DNA of 29,087 nt, taken from positions 1 to 29,087 of the forward strand of contig CAKTFD010000014.1 of NCBI GenBank assembly GCA_934553285.1, written 5' to 3'. This DNA comes from an uncultured Faecalibacterium sp. Its GTDB lineage: Bacteria > Bacillota > Clostridia > Oscillospirales > Ruminococcaceae. Position numbers and translations under genes: made by a program. Below are positions 15,343-22,114 of the stretch, piece after piece; position 1 is the first letter of the stretch, and each line of letters begins with the position of its first letter. Under the pieces are notes generated by a model. That model had not been told where the DNA came from. It did no database searches and saw nothing but the letters and a program-made list of their open reading frames with translations.

Positions 15343-15382
15343 AAAAAAGGGGCAGCTGCACGAAATTTTGTGCAGCTGCCCC
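15343..15382 (-). terminator. Intrinsic terminator of trxA
   Basis: GGGGCAGCTGCAC (15349-15361) pairs perfectly with GTGCAGCTGCCCC (15370-15382). On the minus strand the stem is followed by six T. Confidence 0.9.
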
Positions 15383-15406
15383 TTTGCGTTGCGGGGGATC
15401 CTGTTT

Positions 15407-15715
15407 TTATCCCAGCAGTTCCAGCACACCGGCCTTCGGGCGGGCACCCACGGCCTGGCGCACCAGCTGGCCCTGCTCGAACACCAGCAGGGTGGGGATG
15501 CTCATTACGCCGAACTGTGCAGCCAGGTCCGGCTGCTCGTCCACGTTCACCTTGCCCACCTTGACATCGGTGCGCTCCTCGGCCACCTCGTCCACAACGG
15601 GGCTGAGCATGCGGCAGGGGCCGCACCAGCTGGCCCAGAAGTCCAGCAGGACCGGTTTTTCGCTGTGAAGCACTTCCTGTGCAAAATTTTCCTTTGTAAT
15701 GGTGATAACTGCCAT
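15407..15715 (-). CDS. trxA: Thioredoxin
   Basis: The 102-residue thioredoxin is a cytoplasmic dithiol reductant for target proteins. The active site WCGPC has Cys31 and Cys34 in LLDFWASWCGPCRM, and the cis-proline loop MSIPTLLVFE is present at about 74-83. The ATG at 15715 follows AGGAGG. A TATACT box lies on the minus strand at 15765-15760, but no clear -35 is seen. It is flanked by terminators on both sides, so it is probably monocistronic. No thioredoxin reductase gene is nearby. Confidence 0.95.
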   Translation of the reverse strand: MAVITITKENFAQEVLHSEKPVLLDFWASWCGPCRMLSPVVDEVAEERTDVKVGKVNVDEQPDLAAQFGVMSIPTLLVFEQGQLVRQAVGARPKAGVLELLG

Positions 15716-15807
15716 ATCGTTTCCCTCCTGAATAGGTGCTGTATTTTATTGACGCTATCAGTATACCCAAACTACGGCCGCTTTTCCGTGACCGGGTCAC
15801 GCAACGC

Positions 15808-15843
15808 AAAAAGGACTGCCGCACAAACGCCGTGCAGCAGTCC
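15808..15843 (-). terminator. Terminator of the transketolase operon
   Basis: GGACTGC (15813-15819) and GCAC (15821-15824) pair with GTGC (15832-15835) and GCAGTCC (15837-15843). Five T follow on the minus strand. It lies 25 nt after the stop of the C-terminal transketolase gene. Confidence 0.85.
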
Positions 15844-15868
15844 CTGTTTCCTATTCCGGATGGAATTT

Positions 15869-16816
15869 TTATTTGCCCAGCATCTCGTGGGCGGTCTTGC
15901 AGATGGTGGCAGCATCCAGGCCGTACTTTTTCAGCAGGTCCCATGCAGGGCCGGAGCAGCCGAACACATCCTGCACGCCTACACGGCGCACGGGGGTAGG
16001 CTGCTTCTCGCTCAGGACGGCGCACACGGCCTCGCCCAGGCCGCCGATGACGTTGTGCTCCTCGGCGGTGATGACCTTGCCGCACTCCTTTGCAGCCTTG
16101 ACGACGATCTCCTCGTCCAGCGGCTTAATGGTGTGGATGTTGATCACGCGGGCGTGGATGCCCTCGGCGGCCAGCTGCTCGGCGGCGATGCGGGCCTCGT
16201 TGACCATCAGGCCGGTGGCGATGATGGCAATATCGCTGCCTTCGGTGATCTGCTCGCCCTTGCCCAGCTCAAAGTGGTAGGTGGCCTCATCGTGGAACAC
16301 CGGCACAGCCAGCCGGCCGAAGCGCAGGTAAACGGGGCCGTTCAGCGCGTAGGCGGCGCGCACAGCGGCGCGGGCCTCGATATCATCGGCAGGGCAGATG
16401 ACCGTCATGCCGGGGATGCTGCGCATGAGGGCAAAGTCCTCGCAGCACTGGTGGGAGGCACCGTCCTCGCCCACGGAGATGCCGCCGTGGGAAGCGCCGA
16501 TCTTCACATTCAGGCGGGGGTAGCCCACAGAGTTGCGCACCTGCTCAAAGGCGCGGCCTGCTGCGAACATGGCAAAGCTGGAAACAAAGGGCACATATCC
16601 CATGGCTGCCAGACCTGCTGCCACGCCGACCATGTTGCCCTCGGCGATGCCGCAGTCAAAGTGACGGTCCGGGTATGCCTTCTGGAACATGCCGGTCTTG
16701 GTAGCAGCGGCCAGGTCTGCGTCCAGCACCACCAGGTCATCGTGGCCTTCTGCAGCCAGCTCTTTCAGGGTGTTGCCGTAGCTGTCGCGGGTCGCGATCT
16801 TTTTCACATCTGCCAT
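15869..16816 (-). CDS. Transketolase, C-terminal subunit
   Basis: The 315-residue subunit contains the pyrimidine-binding and C-terminal domains of transketolase, which shuttles two-carbon units among sugar phosphates in the non-oxidative pentose phosphate pathway using thiamine diphosphate. Glu59 in CGIAEGNMVGVAAGLA is the expected cofactor-activating glutamate. HQCCEDFALMRSIPGMTVICP and the C-terminal domain (from about residue 190, GSDIAIIATG) fit split transketolases. The ATG at 16816 sits one base after the stop of the N-terminal subunit, with AGGAGG inside that gene's end, so the two are translated together. Such split enzymes resemble DXP synthase and the pyruvate dehydrogenase E1 beta chain, but the motifs and the partner support transketolase. 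Confidence 0.92.
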   Translation of the reverse strand: MADVKKIATRDSYGNTLKELAAEGHDDLVVLDADLAAATKTGMFQKAYPDRHFDCGIAEGNMVGVAAGLAAMGYVPFVSSFAMFAAGRAFEQVRNSVGYPRLNVKIGASHGGISVGEDGASHQCCEDFALMRSIPGMTVICPADDIEARAAVRAAYALNGPVYLRFGRLAVPVFHDEATYHFELGKGEQITEGSDIAIIATGLMVNEARIAAEQLAAEGIHARVINIHTIKPLDEEIVVKAAKECGKVITAEEHNVIGGLGEAVCAVLSEKQPTPVRRVGVQDVFGCSGPAWDLLKKYGLDAATICKTAHEMLGK

Positions 16817-16817
16817 C

Positions 16818-17669
16818 TCAGTTCTCCTCCTGTTCCAGCGCGGCATAGGCTGCGTTCAGCTCGTCCATGGCGAGCTGATACTCTTCATCGTTGGGGCCTT
16901 TGCCGTGCCATGCAACGGAATTGGTCATATAGGAAACGCCCTTGCCCTTGGTGGTATCCAGGATGATGCAGGTGGGCTTTTCGGTTTCTGCGTGGAACGC
17001 CTGCAGGGCCTTTTCGATCTGGTCAAAATCGTGGCCGTTGATGGTGACCACATTGAAGTTGAAGGCGCGGAGCTTATCTTCCAGCGGGGCGCTGTTCATG
17101 ACCGTTTCGGTGGTGCCATCGATCTGCAGATGGTTGCGGTCCAGCATCACGCACAGGTTGGACAGGCCGTAGTGGGCCGCAAACATAAAGGCTTCCCAGC
17201 ACTCGCCCTCTTCCACCTCGCCATCGCCCAGGATGGTAAAAACATTCACGGCGGAGCCGGCGTGCTTTGCACCCAGTGCCATGCCGCAGGCGGCGGATAC
17301 GCCCTGGCCCAGGCTGCCGGTGGACATATCCACGCCCGGGGTGCCGTTCATGTTGGGGTGGCCCTGCAGGCGGCTGCCGATCTTGCGCAGGGTCTTGAGC
17401 TCTTCCACAGGGAAGAAGCCGCGCTCCGCCAGTGCGGCGTACAGTGCCGGGGCGGCATGTCCCTTGGAAAGCACCAGGCGGTCACGGTCGGCCATTTTGG
17501 GGTCGGCAGGGTCCACCTTCATCTCCTTAAAATACAGGTAAGCCAGCACCTCTGCGATGCTCAGGCTGCCGCCCGGATGGCCACAGCCTGCACTGTGGGT
17601 CCCCTCGATCACGCCCATGCGGATGTGGCAGGCGTGCTTTGCCAGGGTAAGTTTTTCTGCATTTGTCAT
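16818..17669 (-). CDS. Transketolase, N-terminal subunit
   Basis: The 283-residue subunit carries the thiamine-diphosphate-binding domain of a two-chain transketolase. It has the cofactor motif GDGEVEEGECWEA (148-160) ending in DRNHLQ (177-182), the catalytic histidines in GCGHPGGSLS (His31), SKGHAAPALYAAL (His71) and LQGHPNM (His104), and the loop STGSLGQGVS (117-126). The ATG at 17669 is preceded by GGGAGG. A frame open to 17975 adds 102 residues with no family resemblance and crosses the promoter, so it was not used. First gene of a two-gene operon with a good promoter at 17773-17801. Confidence 0.92.
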   Translation of the reverse strand: MTNAEKLTLAKHACHIRMGVIEGTHSAGCGHPGGSLSIAEVLAYLYFKEMKVDPADPKMADRDRLVLSKGHAAPALYAALAERGFFPVEELKTLRKIGSRLQGHPNMNGTPGVDMSTGSLGQGVSAACGMALGAKHAGSAVNVFTILGDGEVEEGECWEAFMFAAHYGLSNLCVMLDRNHLQIDGTTETVMNSAPLEDKLRAFNFNVVTINGHDFDQIEKALQAFHAETEKPTCIILDTTKGKGVSYMTNSVAWHGKGPNDEEYQLAMDELNAAYAALEQEEN

Positions 17670-17772
17670 GATGTTATGGTCCTCCCGTATGAACCTCTGA
17701 ATCATGCGTTCAAAAAAGCCTCTCGTCAGCGCCGGGCAGCAAAACTGCCGCAGCGCGCTTTTCTTCAAGTTT

Positions 17773-17801
17773 ATATTATCTATTCTATGCAAAAAGGTCA
17801 A
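17773..17801 (-). promoter_or_regulatory. Promoter of the transketolase operon
   Basis: On the minus strand, TTGACC (17801-17796) and TAATAT (17778-17773) are 17 nt apart, giving a leader of about 97 nt. Confidence 0.75.
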
Positions 17802-17887
17802 GCGTCTTACAGCAAAATGTACAGCCCCGGGGAAATTTTTTGGCAGGAAAGCCGTTTTTTGTCTATTTTGCAGACATGCTGCGCCGC

Positions 17888-17917
17888 TTGACAGCGGCGG
17901 GAGCAGTCTGTTATAAT
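17888..17917 (+). promoter_or_regulatory. Promoter of the ECF transporter gene
   Basis: Consensus TTGACA (17888-17893) and TATAAT (17912-17917) with an 18-nt spacer. Transcription should start near 17924, leaving an untranslated leader of about 170 nt. Confidence 0.85.
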
Positions 17918-17923
17918 TTTGAC

Positions 17924-18067
17924 TATGTCCGGCAGGAAGCCGGATGGCGCGGGCTGCAGCCCGCCGGTTTTGCACAGCGGGCAGCGGCCCGCACCATTTT
18001 GCAACAAAACAGACACCACGAAGGGGTCTGTCTCCGGCACAGGATGCCAGAGGCAGGCCCCTTTTTT
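17924..18067 (+). promoter_or_regulatory. Candidate riboswitch/attenuator leader of the ECF transporter gene
   Basis: The leader folds into a series of hairpins: TCCGGC/GCCGGA (17928-17944), GCGGGC/GCCCGC (17949-17964), GCGGGC/GCCCGC (17977-17992), and ACAGAC/GTCTGT (18009-18014 with 18026-18031). The last competes with a strong terminator: AGGGGTCTGTCTC (18022-18034) pairs over 13 positions with GAGGCAGGCCCCT (18050-18062) and is followed by six T (18062-18067). The ribosome-binding site is at 18081. A terminator between a promoter and its only gene indicates ligand-controlled attenuation. I could not match it to the TPP, FMN, THF, cobalamin, lysine or preQ1-I patterns that I know. Confidence 0.6.
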
Positions 18068-18095
18068 GCGTGGCTGTAAAAGGAGGAACTTTTTT

Positions 18096-18632
18096 ATGAA
18101 AACCAAGACCGCTTCCCCCGCACGGCAGCTCGTGCTGGCCGCTCTGTTTTTAGCGCTGGCCTTTGTACTGCCCATGCTCACCGGCCAGGTGCCGCAGGTG
18201 GGCAATATGCTGTGCCCGATGCACTTTCCGGTGCTGCTGTGCGGCTTTATGCTGGGCGGCCCCTGGGGCCTTGCCGTGGGCTTTGCCGCCCCGCTGCTGC
18301 GCTCGGTGCTGTTCGGGATGCCGCCGATGTTCCCGGTCGCCATCGCCATGGCCTTTGAGCTGGCTGCCTACGGGCTGGTATCCGGTGTGCTGTGGCGCAA
18401 GGCAGCCCACACCCTGCCCATGCTGTACGCCGTGCTGCTGACCGCCATGGTGTCCGGGCGCCTTGTGTGGGGCATCGTGCGGTTTGTGCTGGCGGGCCTT
18501 GTGGGCGGCAGCTTTCCTTTCAGCGCGTTTTTGTCCGGTGCGCTGTTCACTGCCGTGCCGGGCATCGCAGCGCAGCTGGTGCTCATCCCGCTGCTGCTCA
18601 CCGCTTTGCAGAAAGCGGGCCTTGCGGACTGA
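18096..18632 (+). CDS. ECF transporter S component (substrate-binding subunit)
   Basis: The 178-residue membrane protein has six predicted helices and matches the S-component type of energy-coupling-factor importers, which bind a vitamin or related small molecule and dock on a shared EcfAAT module. Typical blocks are ARQLVLAALFLALAFVLPML at the N-terminus, PMHFPVLLCGFMLGGPWGLA (about 48-67), the LRSVLFGMPPMFP loop, and ALFTAVPGIAAQLVLIPLL at the C-terminus. The ATG at 18096 follows AGGAGG and is far better than the upstream in-frame start at 17919, which lies in the structured leader. No ATPase or T subunit is encoded nearby, as expected for a group II ECF system. The ligand is unknown; the leader may respond to it. 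Confidence 0.85.
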   Translation: MKTKTASPARQLVLAALFLALAFVLPMLTGQVPQVGNMLCPMHFPVLLCGFMLGGPWGLAVGFAAPLLRSVLFGMPPMFPVAIAMAFELAAYGLVSGVLWRKAAHTLPMLYAVLLTAMVSGRLVWGIVRFVLAGLVGGSFPFSAFLSGALFTAVPGIAAQLVLIPLLLTALQKAGLAD

Positions 18633-18668
18633 TGCCCCGCGCCGCTTTTGTGCAAAAGGGCGATACAT

Positions 18669-18692
18669 TGCCTCGATTTTAAGGCACTTTTT
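18669..18692 (+). terminator. Weak terminator after the ECF gene
   Basis: TGCCT (18669-18673) pairs with AGGCA (18682-18686), followed by CTTTTT. The stem is short, so this is tentative. The rest of 18633-18830 holds the presumed nagB promoter region. Confidence 0.35.
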
Positions 18693-18728
18693 CCAAAAGG
18701 TACGGAAAACCGGAAAAATTGTGCCGTT

Positions 18729-18758
18729 TTATGGCTTTCTGGCGGCAAATGTGATAAA
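18729..18758 (+). promoter_or_regulatory. Possible nagB promoter
   Basis: GATAAA (18753-18758) is preceded by TGT, giving an extended -10. The -35 region (TTATGG near 18729-18734) is poor. No cre-like or NagR-like operator was recognised. Confidence 0.35.
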
Positions 18759-18830
18759 CTGGAACCAGATACGGGCGCGTGCGGTTGTGCACCGCCCACA
18801 AAACATAAATAGAATGAGAGGTCGTTTATT

Positions 18831-19559
18831 GTGAAGATCATTCGTGCAAAGGATTACGCAGATATGTCCCGCAAGGCTGCGAACATTATTTCCGCACAGG
18901 TCATCCTCAAACCTGACTGTGTGCTGGGCCTGGCTACCGGCGGCACCCCCGTGGGTGCTTACGAAAAGCTGGTGGAGTGGTACAACAAGGGCGATATTGA
19001 CTTTTCTGAGGTCACTACCGTCAATCTGGACGAGTACCGCGGCCTGCCCAAGGAGCATCCGGAAAGCTACTGGAGCTTTATGCACCGCAATCTGTTCGAC
19101 CATGTGAACATCGACCCCGCCCACATCAACCTGCCGGACGGCACCAACCTGGATGCAGAGGCCGAGTGCAAGCGCTACGATGCGGTCATCCGCAGCGTGG
19201 GCGGCGTGGATCTGCAGCTGCTGGGCATCGGCCACGATGGCCACATCGGCTTCAACGAGCCGAGCAACGCCTTTGACCTGGGCACCCACTGCGTGGACCT
19301 GACCCAGGAGACCATCGAGGCCAACAAGCGCTTCTTTGACGGCAATGTGGACCTGGTGCCCAAGCAGGCCTACACTATGGGCATCCGCACCATCATGCAG
19401 GCACGCAAGGTGCTGCTGGTGGTCAATGGCGCTGCCAAGGCCGAGATCGTTAAAAAGGCCTTCTTTGGCCCCGTCACCCCGGAGGTGCCCGCAAGCATCC
19501 TGCAGATGCATCCGGACTTCGTCCTGGTGGGCGATGAGGAAGCACTGAGCCTGATCTGA
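18831..19559 (+). CDS. nagB: Glucosamine-6-phosphate deaminase
   Basis: The 242-residue enzyme converts glucosamine 6-phosphate to fructose 6-phosphate and ammonia, bringing amino sugars from mucin, chitin or cell wall into glycolysis. The substrate loop LATGGTPVGAYE (34-45), Asp67 in VNLDEYRGL, and the catalytic GIGHDGHIGFNEP (Asp136, His138) are all present. Length fits Firmicute NagB, which lacks the longer C-terminus of the allosteric enterobacterial form. It starts at GTG, set by GAGAGG about 9 nt upstream. No nagA is adjacent. A strong terminator follows, so it is a single-gene unit. Confidence 0.95.
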   Translation: MKIIRAKDYADMSRKAANIISAQVILKPDCVLGLATGGTPVGAYEKLVEWYNKGDIDFSEVTTVNLDEYRGLPKEHPESYWSFMHRNLFDHVNIDPAHINLPDGTNLDAEAECKRYDAVIRSVGGVDLQLLGIGHDGHIGFNEPSNAFDLGTHCVDLTQETIEANKRFFDGNVDLVPKQAYTMGIRTIMQARKVLLVVNGAAKAEIVKKAFFGPVTPEVPASILQMHPDFVLVGDEEALSLI

Positions 19560-19588
19560 TCTTCCGGCAAAAGCATGAGCTGAACTTC

Positions 19589-19629
19589 GGGGCACCGGAG
19601 CGCCTGCAGGCGCTCCGGTGCCCCTTTTT
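19589..19629 (+). terminator. Intrinsic terminator of nagB
   Basis: A perfect 16-bp stem, GGGGCACCGGAGCGCC (19589-19604) with GGCGCTCCGGTGCCCC (19609-19624), loop TGCA, then five T. Confidence 0.95.
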
Positions 19630-19648
19630 GCGGGGAAGCGACTGAGAA

Positions 19649-19786
19649 CTTACCCCTTCCGTCATCGCCTGCGGCGGTGCCACCTTCCCCAAGGGGACGG
19701 CTTTTGTGGTAACGGCAAACCTTGCGGCACTGCCCAAAGGCGCCCCCTTGGGGAAGCTGCCGAACGCAGTGAGGCTGAAGGGGTAA
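19649..19786. repeat. Family A composite repeat (copy 4)
   Basis: Two facing units: TTACCCCTTCCGTCATCGCC onward (19649-19705, with CTTCCCCAAGGGG) and the inverted partner (about 19736-19786, with CCCCCTTGGGG, ending GAGGCTGAAGGGGTAA). It fills the gap between the nagB terminator and the promoter of the LysR-phosphatase gene. Confidence 0.75.
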
Positions 19787-19802
19787 TTTTACTGCCGTTC
19801 TC

Positions 19803-19831
19803 TTTACAATCCGCCCAAAAAGCGGTATTCT
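19803..19831 (+). promoter_or_regulatory. Promoter of the LysR-phosphatase fusion gene
   Basis: TTTACA (19803-19808) and TATTCT (19826-19831) with a 17-nt spacer, 36 nt before the start codon. Confidence 0.65.
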
Positions 19832-19866
19832 TTTTGCAGAACAAACACATTTCCCGGGAGGAGACC

Positions 19867-21624
19867 ATGGATATCCGCCAGCTGCACTACTTTTTGACCC
19901 TGTGCGAAGAAATGAATTATACCCGCGCTGCGCAGCGGCTGTTCCTGTCGCGGCAGGCCCTGCGCCAGAGCATCTCCGCGCTTGAGGCCGAGATGTGCGG
20001 GCCGCTGTTCCTCAGCGCCCACCACAAGCTGGCCCTTACCGACCGCGGCATCAGCCTGCAGCGCCATGCCGCCCCGGTGGTGGAACAGTTCCAGCAGATG
20101 CAGGCCGCGCTGCGGGCAGAGATCCAGTCTGCCCAGCCGGTGCGCATCGGCATCAGCGTTTCGCTGGTGCCGGATTACCTGCCCGGGCTGGAGATGCAGC
20201 TGGACAAGTTCCGCCAGCAGTACCCGCATGTAGAGATGCGGTTCCGCCTGCTGGACAACGATGCCGTGGCCGACGGAGTGGAGCAGGGCGAGCTGGATGC
20301 CGGCCTTGTTATCGACCTGGGGTGTGCCGCCCCGGTGCTGGCGCGCACCACCCTGCGCGCAGACCCCGCCTGCCTGCTGGTGCCCCGGGGCCACCCGTTC
20401 TGGGAAAAAGAGAGCATCCCGCTGGCAGAGCTGCGGGGGCAGCGGGTGCTGCTGCCCAGCCTGCGGCAGGACCTGTTCAGCCCGCTGTGGGCCGCCTGTG
20501 CCCGGGCTGGCTTTGCCCCCAACGCCGAGATCGGCCCCAGCTTTTACCAGGCCTATTATCTGGTGCAGGAGCAGCTGTGCACCTGCCTGACCCGCTTTGA
20601 GCCGGGTGCCCGGCGGGAGCTGGACCGGGTGCGGGATGTGCTGCTGGAGGACCTGCCGCCGCTGTGCGTTTCGCTGGTGCAGCGCCGGGACACCGGTTCC
20701 GCCTATATCGACCTGCTGCGCAGCTACCTGATGGAGGTGCTGGGCGGCACCGCCAGCCTGCCGCCGCGCCGGGGCCGCCCGGCCAAGCCTTTTTACACTG
20801 CGCCTGTGCTTTCCAGCGCCGGGGCCAAAGCCGCCCCGGTGCACCCCGCCCCCGGTACCCAGCTGCCCTTTGCGGGCGGCTCCAACTTCCGGGAGCTGGG
20901 CGGCTACACCGCCGACGAGGGCAAAACGGTCCGCTGGGGGCAGATCTACCGCGGCATTCCCACCGGCCTGCTGACCAGCGAGGCCGACCGCCCCCGGCTG
21001 GACGGGCTGGGGCTGCGGCTGATCCTGGACCTGCGCAGCAGCGCGGAAGCCGCCAAGCTGCCGGATTATGTGCCGGACGGTGCACGGCTGGTACAGATCT
21101 GCGGCCTGTGCGATGACGCCGGGCAGGAGATCAGCTTTGCGCCCGGCGAGATCCAGCGGCTGATGGCAAACGCCCCGGCCGATACAAGCATCCCCGAGAT
21201 GATGTACCGGCGGATGCTCTGCGGCAACAAGGCCTTCAAGGAGCTGTTCCGGGCGCTGGAAGCCGGCGAGACCCCCATCCTGTTCCACTGCTCTGCCGGC
21301 AAGGACCGCACCGGCGTGGCCGCCATGCTGATTTTGCTGGCGCTGGGCGCATCGGATGAGACCATCTGCGCCGATTTTGCCCGCACCAACCTCTGCCGCG
21401 CCGCAGAGATCGAAAAAGCGCTGGCCGAGCACGCGGCAGAGATCGCCGCCGACCCGGCGCAGAAGCTGCGCTGGCAGACCGCCGCCGGGGTGGACCCGGA
21501 AGCCGCGCCCTTTGTGCTGCGCACCATCCGGCAGGCATACGGCAGCACCGAGAGCTATCTGGAAGCCGAGTACGGCCTTACCCCCGCCCGCCTCATGCGG
21601 CTGCGGCGGATGTATCTGGAGTAA
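19867..21624 (+). CDS. LysR-type regulator fused to a tyrosine-phosphatase-like domain
   Basis: A single 585-residue frame without interruption. Residues 1-60 are a LysR winged helix-turn-helix (MDIRQLHYFLTLCEEMNYTR, then AAQRLFLSRQALRQSISALE), and about 61-88 is the linker helix. Residues about 90-293 form a periplasmic-binding-protein-like effector domain (VRIGISVSLVPDYLPGLEMQ, GELDAGLVIDL, LVPRGHPFWEKESIPLAEL). A Pro/Ala/Arg-rich linker spans about 294-334. Residues about 335-585 match the Y_phosphatase3 (PF13350) type of tyrosine/lipid phosphatase: NFRELGGY (340-347), RWGQIYRG (356-363), LILDLRSSAE (385-394), and the P-loop HCSAGKDRTG (474-483) with nucleophile Cys475 and Arg481, then CADFARTN. 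The ATG at 19867 follows GGGAGGAG. Typical LysR proteins end near residue 300, so a complete regulator precedes a complete enzyme. It is monocistronic, with its own promoter and terminator. Role unknown: phosphatase activity might act on the regulator's effector, or the domains may regulate each other. Confidence 0.9.
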   Translation: MDIRQLHYFLTLCEEMNYTRAAQRLFLSRQALRQSISALEAEMCGPLFLSAHHKLALTDRGISLQRHAAPVVEQFQQMQAALRAEIQSAQPVRIGISVSLVPDYLPGLEMQLDKFRQQYPHVEMRFRLLDNDAVADGVEQGELDAGLVIDLGCAAPVLARTTLRADPACLLVPRGHPFWEKESIPLAELRGQRVLLPSLRQDLFSPLWAACARAGFAPNAEIGPSFYQAYYLVQEQLCTCLTRFEPGARRELDRVRDVLLEDLPPLCVSLVQRRDTGSAYIDLLRSYLMEVLGGTASLPPRRGRPAKPFYTAPVLSSAGAKAAPVHPAPGTQLPFAGGSNFRELGGYTADEGKTVRWGQIYRGIPTGLLTSEADRPRLDGLGLRLILDLRSSAEAAKLPDYVPDGARLVQICGLCDDAGQEISFAPGEIQRLMANAPADTSIPEMMYRRMLCGNKAFKELFRALEAGETPILFHCSAGKDRTGVAAMLILLALGASDETICADFARTNLCRAAEIEKALAEHAAEIAADPAQKLRWQTAAGVDPEAAPFVLRTIRQAYGSTESYLEAEYGLTPARLMRLRRMYLE

Positions 21625-21685
21625 AACGATTTTGCATGCGCGCCGCGTTGCTTTGCGCATCCATAGCGGAAAAATTATTTATTTC

Positions 21686-21727
21686 GGGGTCCAGAAACGC
21701 CTGCGGGCGTTTCCGGACCCCATTTTC
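21686..21727 (+). terminator. Terminator of the LysR-phosphatase gene
   Basis: GGGGTCCAGAAACGCC (21686-21701) pairs with GGCGTTTCCGGACCCC (21706-21721) with one A-C mismatch; a short ATTTTC tail follows. Confidence 0.8.
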
Positions 21728-21815
21728 ACCGAGAGGGCGAGGACGCCGACCTTGTGCCGCAGCCGACTTGTTTTTGTTTTTCTGCACAAAATGTTATGCG
21801 AACAGGCTTTTCCTC

Positions 21816-21847
21816 TTGACAAGCGGGCAATTGTTTCGTACTATAAT
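21816..21847 (+). promoter_or_regulatory. Promoter upstream of rny
   Basis: TTGACA (21816-21821) is 17 nt from TACTAT (21839-21844) and 20 nt from TATAAT (21842-21847); the first spacing is normal, the second has the better -10. The leader to rny would be about 260 nt. Confidence 0.6.
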
Positions 21848-21952
21848 TAGTAGTATGGAATCAAAGACGCTGTACGCAGGCTGCTGTGTGACCCCGTGCC
21901 CGTTGCAGGCCAAGTATGCCTGTTTGATATAAAATGGAACCGTAAAGAGAAA

Positions 21953-22002
21953 AGCCGTATGCTTTTGCCCGTGCCGCCGGTTTTGGGCGGTGCGTATGGT
22001 TT
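21953..22002 (+). other. Hairpin in the long rny leader
   Basis: CCGTATGC and GCGTATGG pair with two G-U wobbles around an inner CCGCC/GGCGG stem, and the stem is followed by TTTTGG. It lies in a 265-nt stretch (21850-22114) with no convincing gene. It may be a leader structure or the 3' end of a separate small RNA. I could not match it to 6S, SRP or any other known RNA. Confidence 0.35.
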
Positions 22003-22114
22003 TGGTGTCACTTTTTGCATTGAAAGCTCTTTCTATATCATTGCCCGTATCCTGCTGCGCAGCGTCTCCTGCTTTAATTTCGCATTAGAACTTAGACAAA
22101 GGAGAGTGAACGCA

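Noticed and set aside
17807..18349. Minus-strand frame covering the ECF promoter and leader
   Set aside because: It overlaps a consensus promoter, a terminator and the start of the ECF gene and has no recognisable product.
19804..21660. 618-codon minus-strand frame opposite the LysR-phosphatase gene
   Set aside because: Shadow of a gene with clear domains and catalytic motifs on the plus strand; no start signal.
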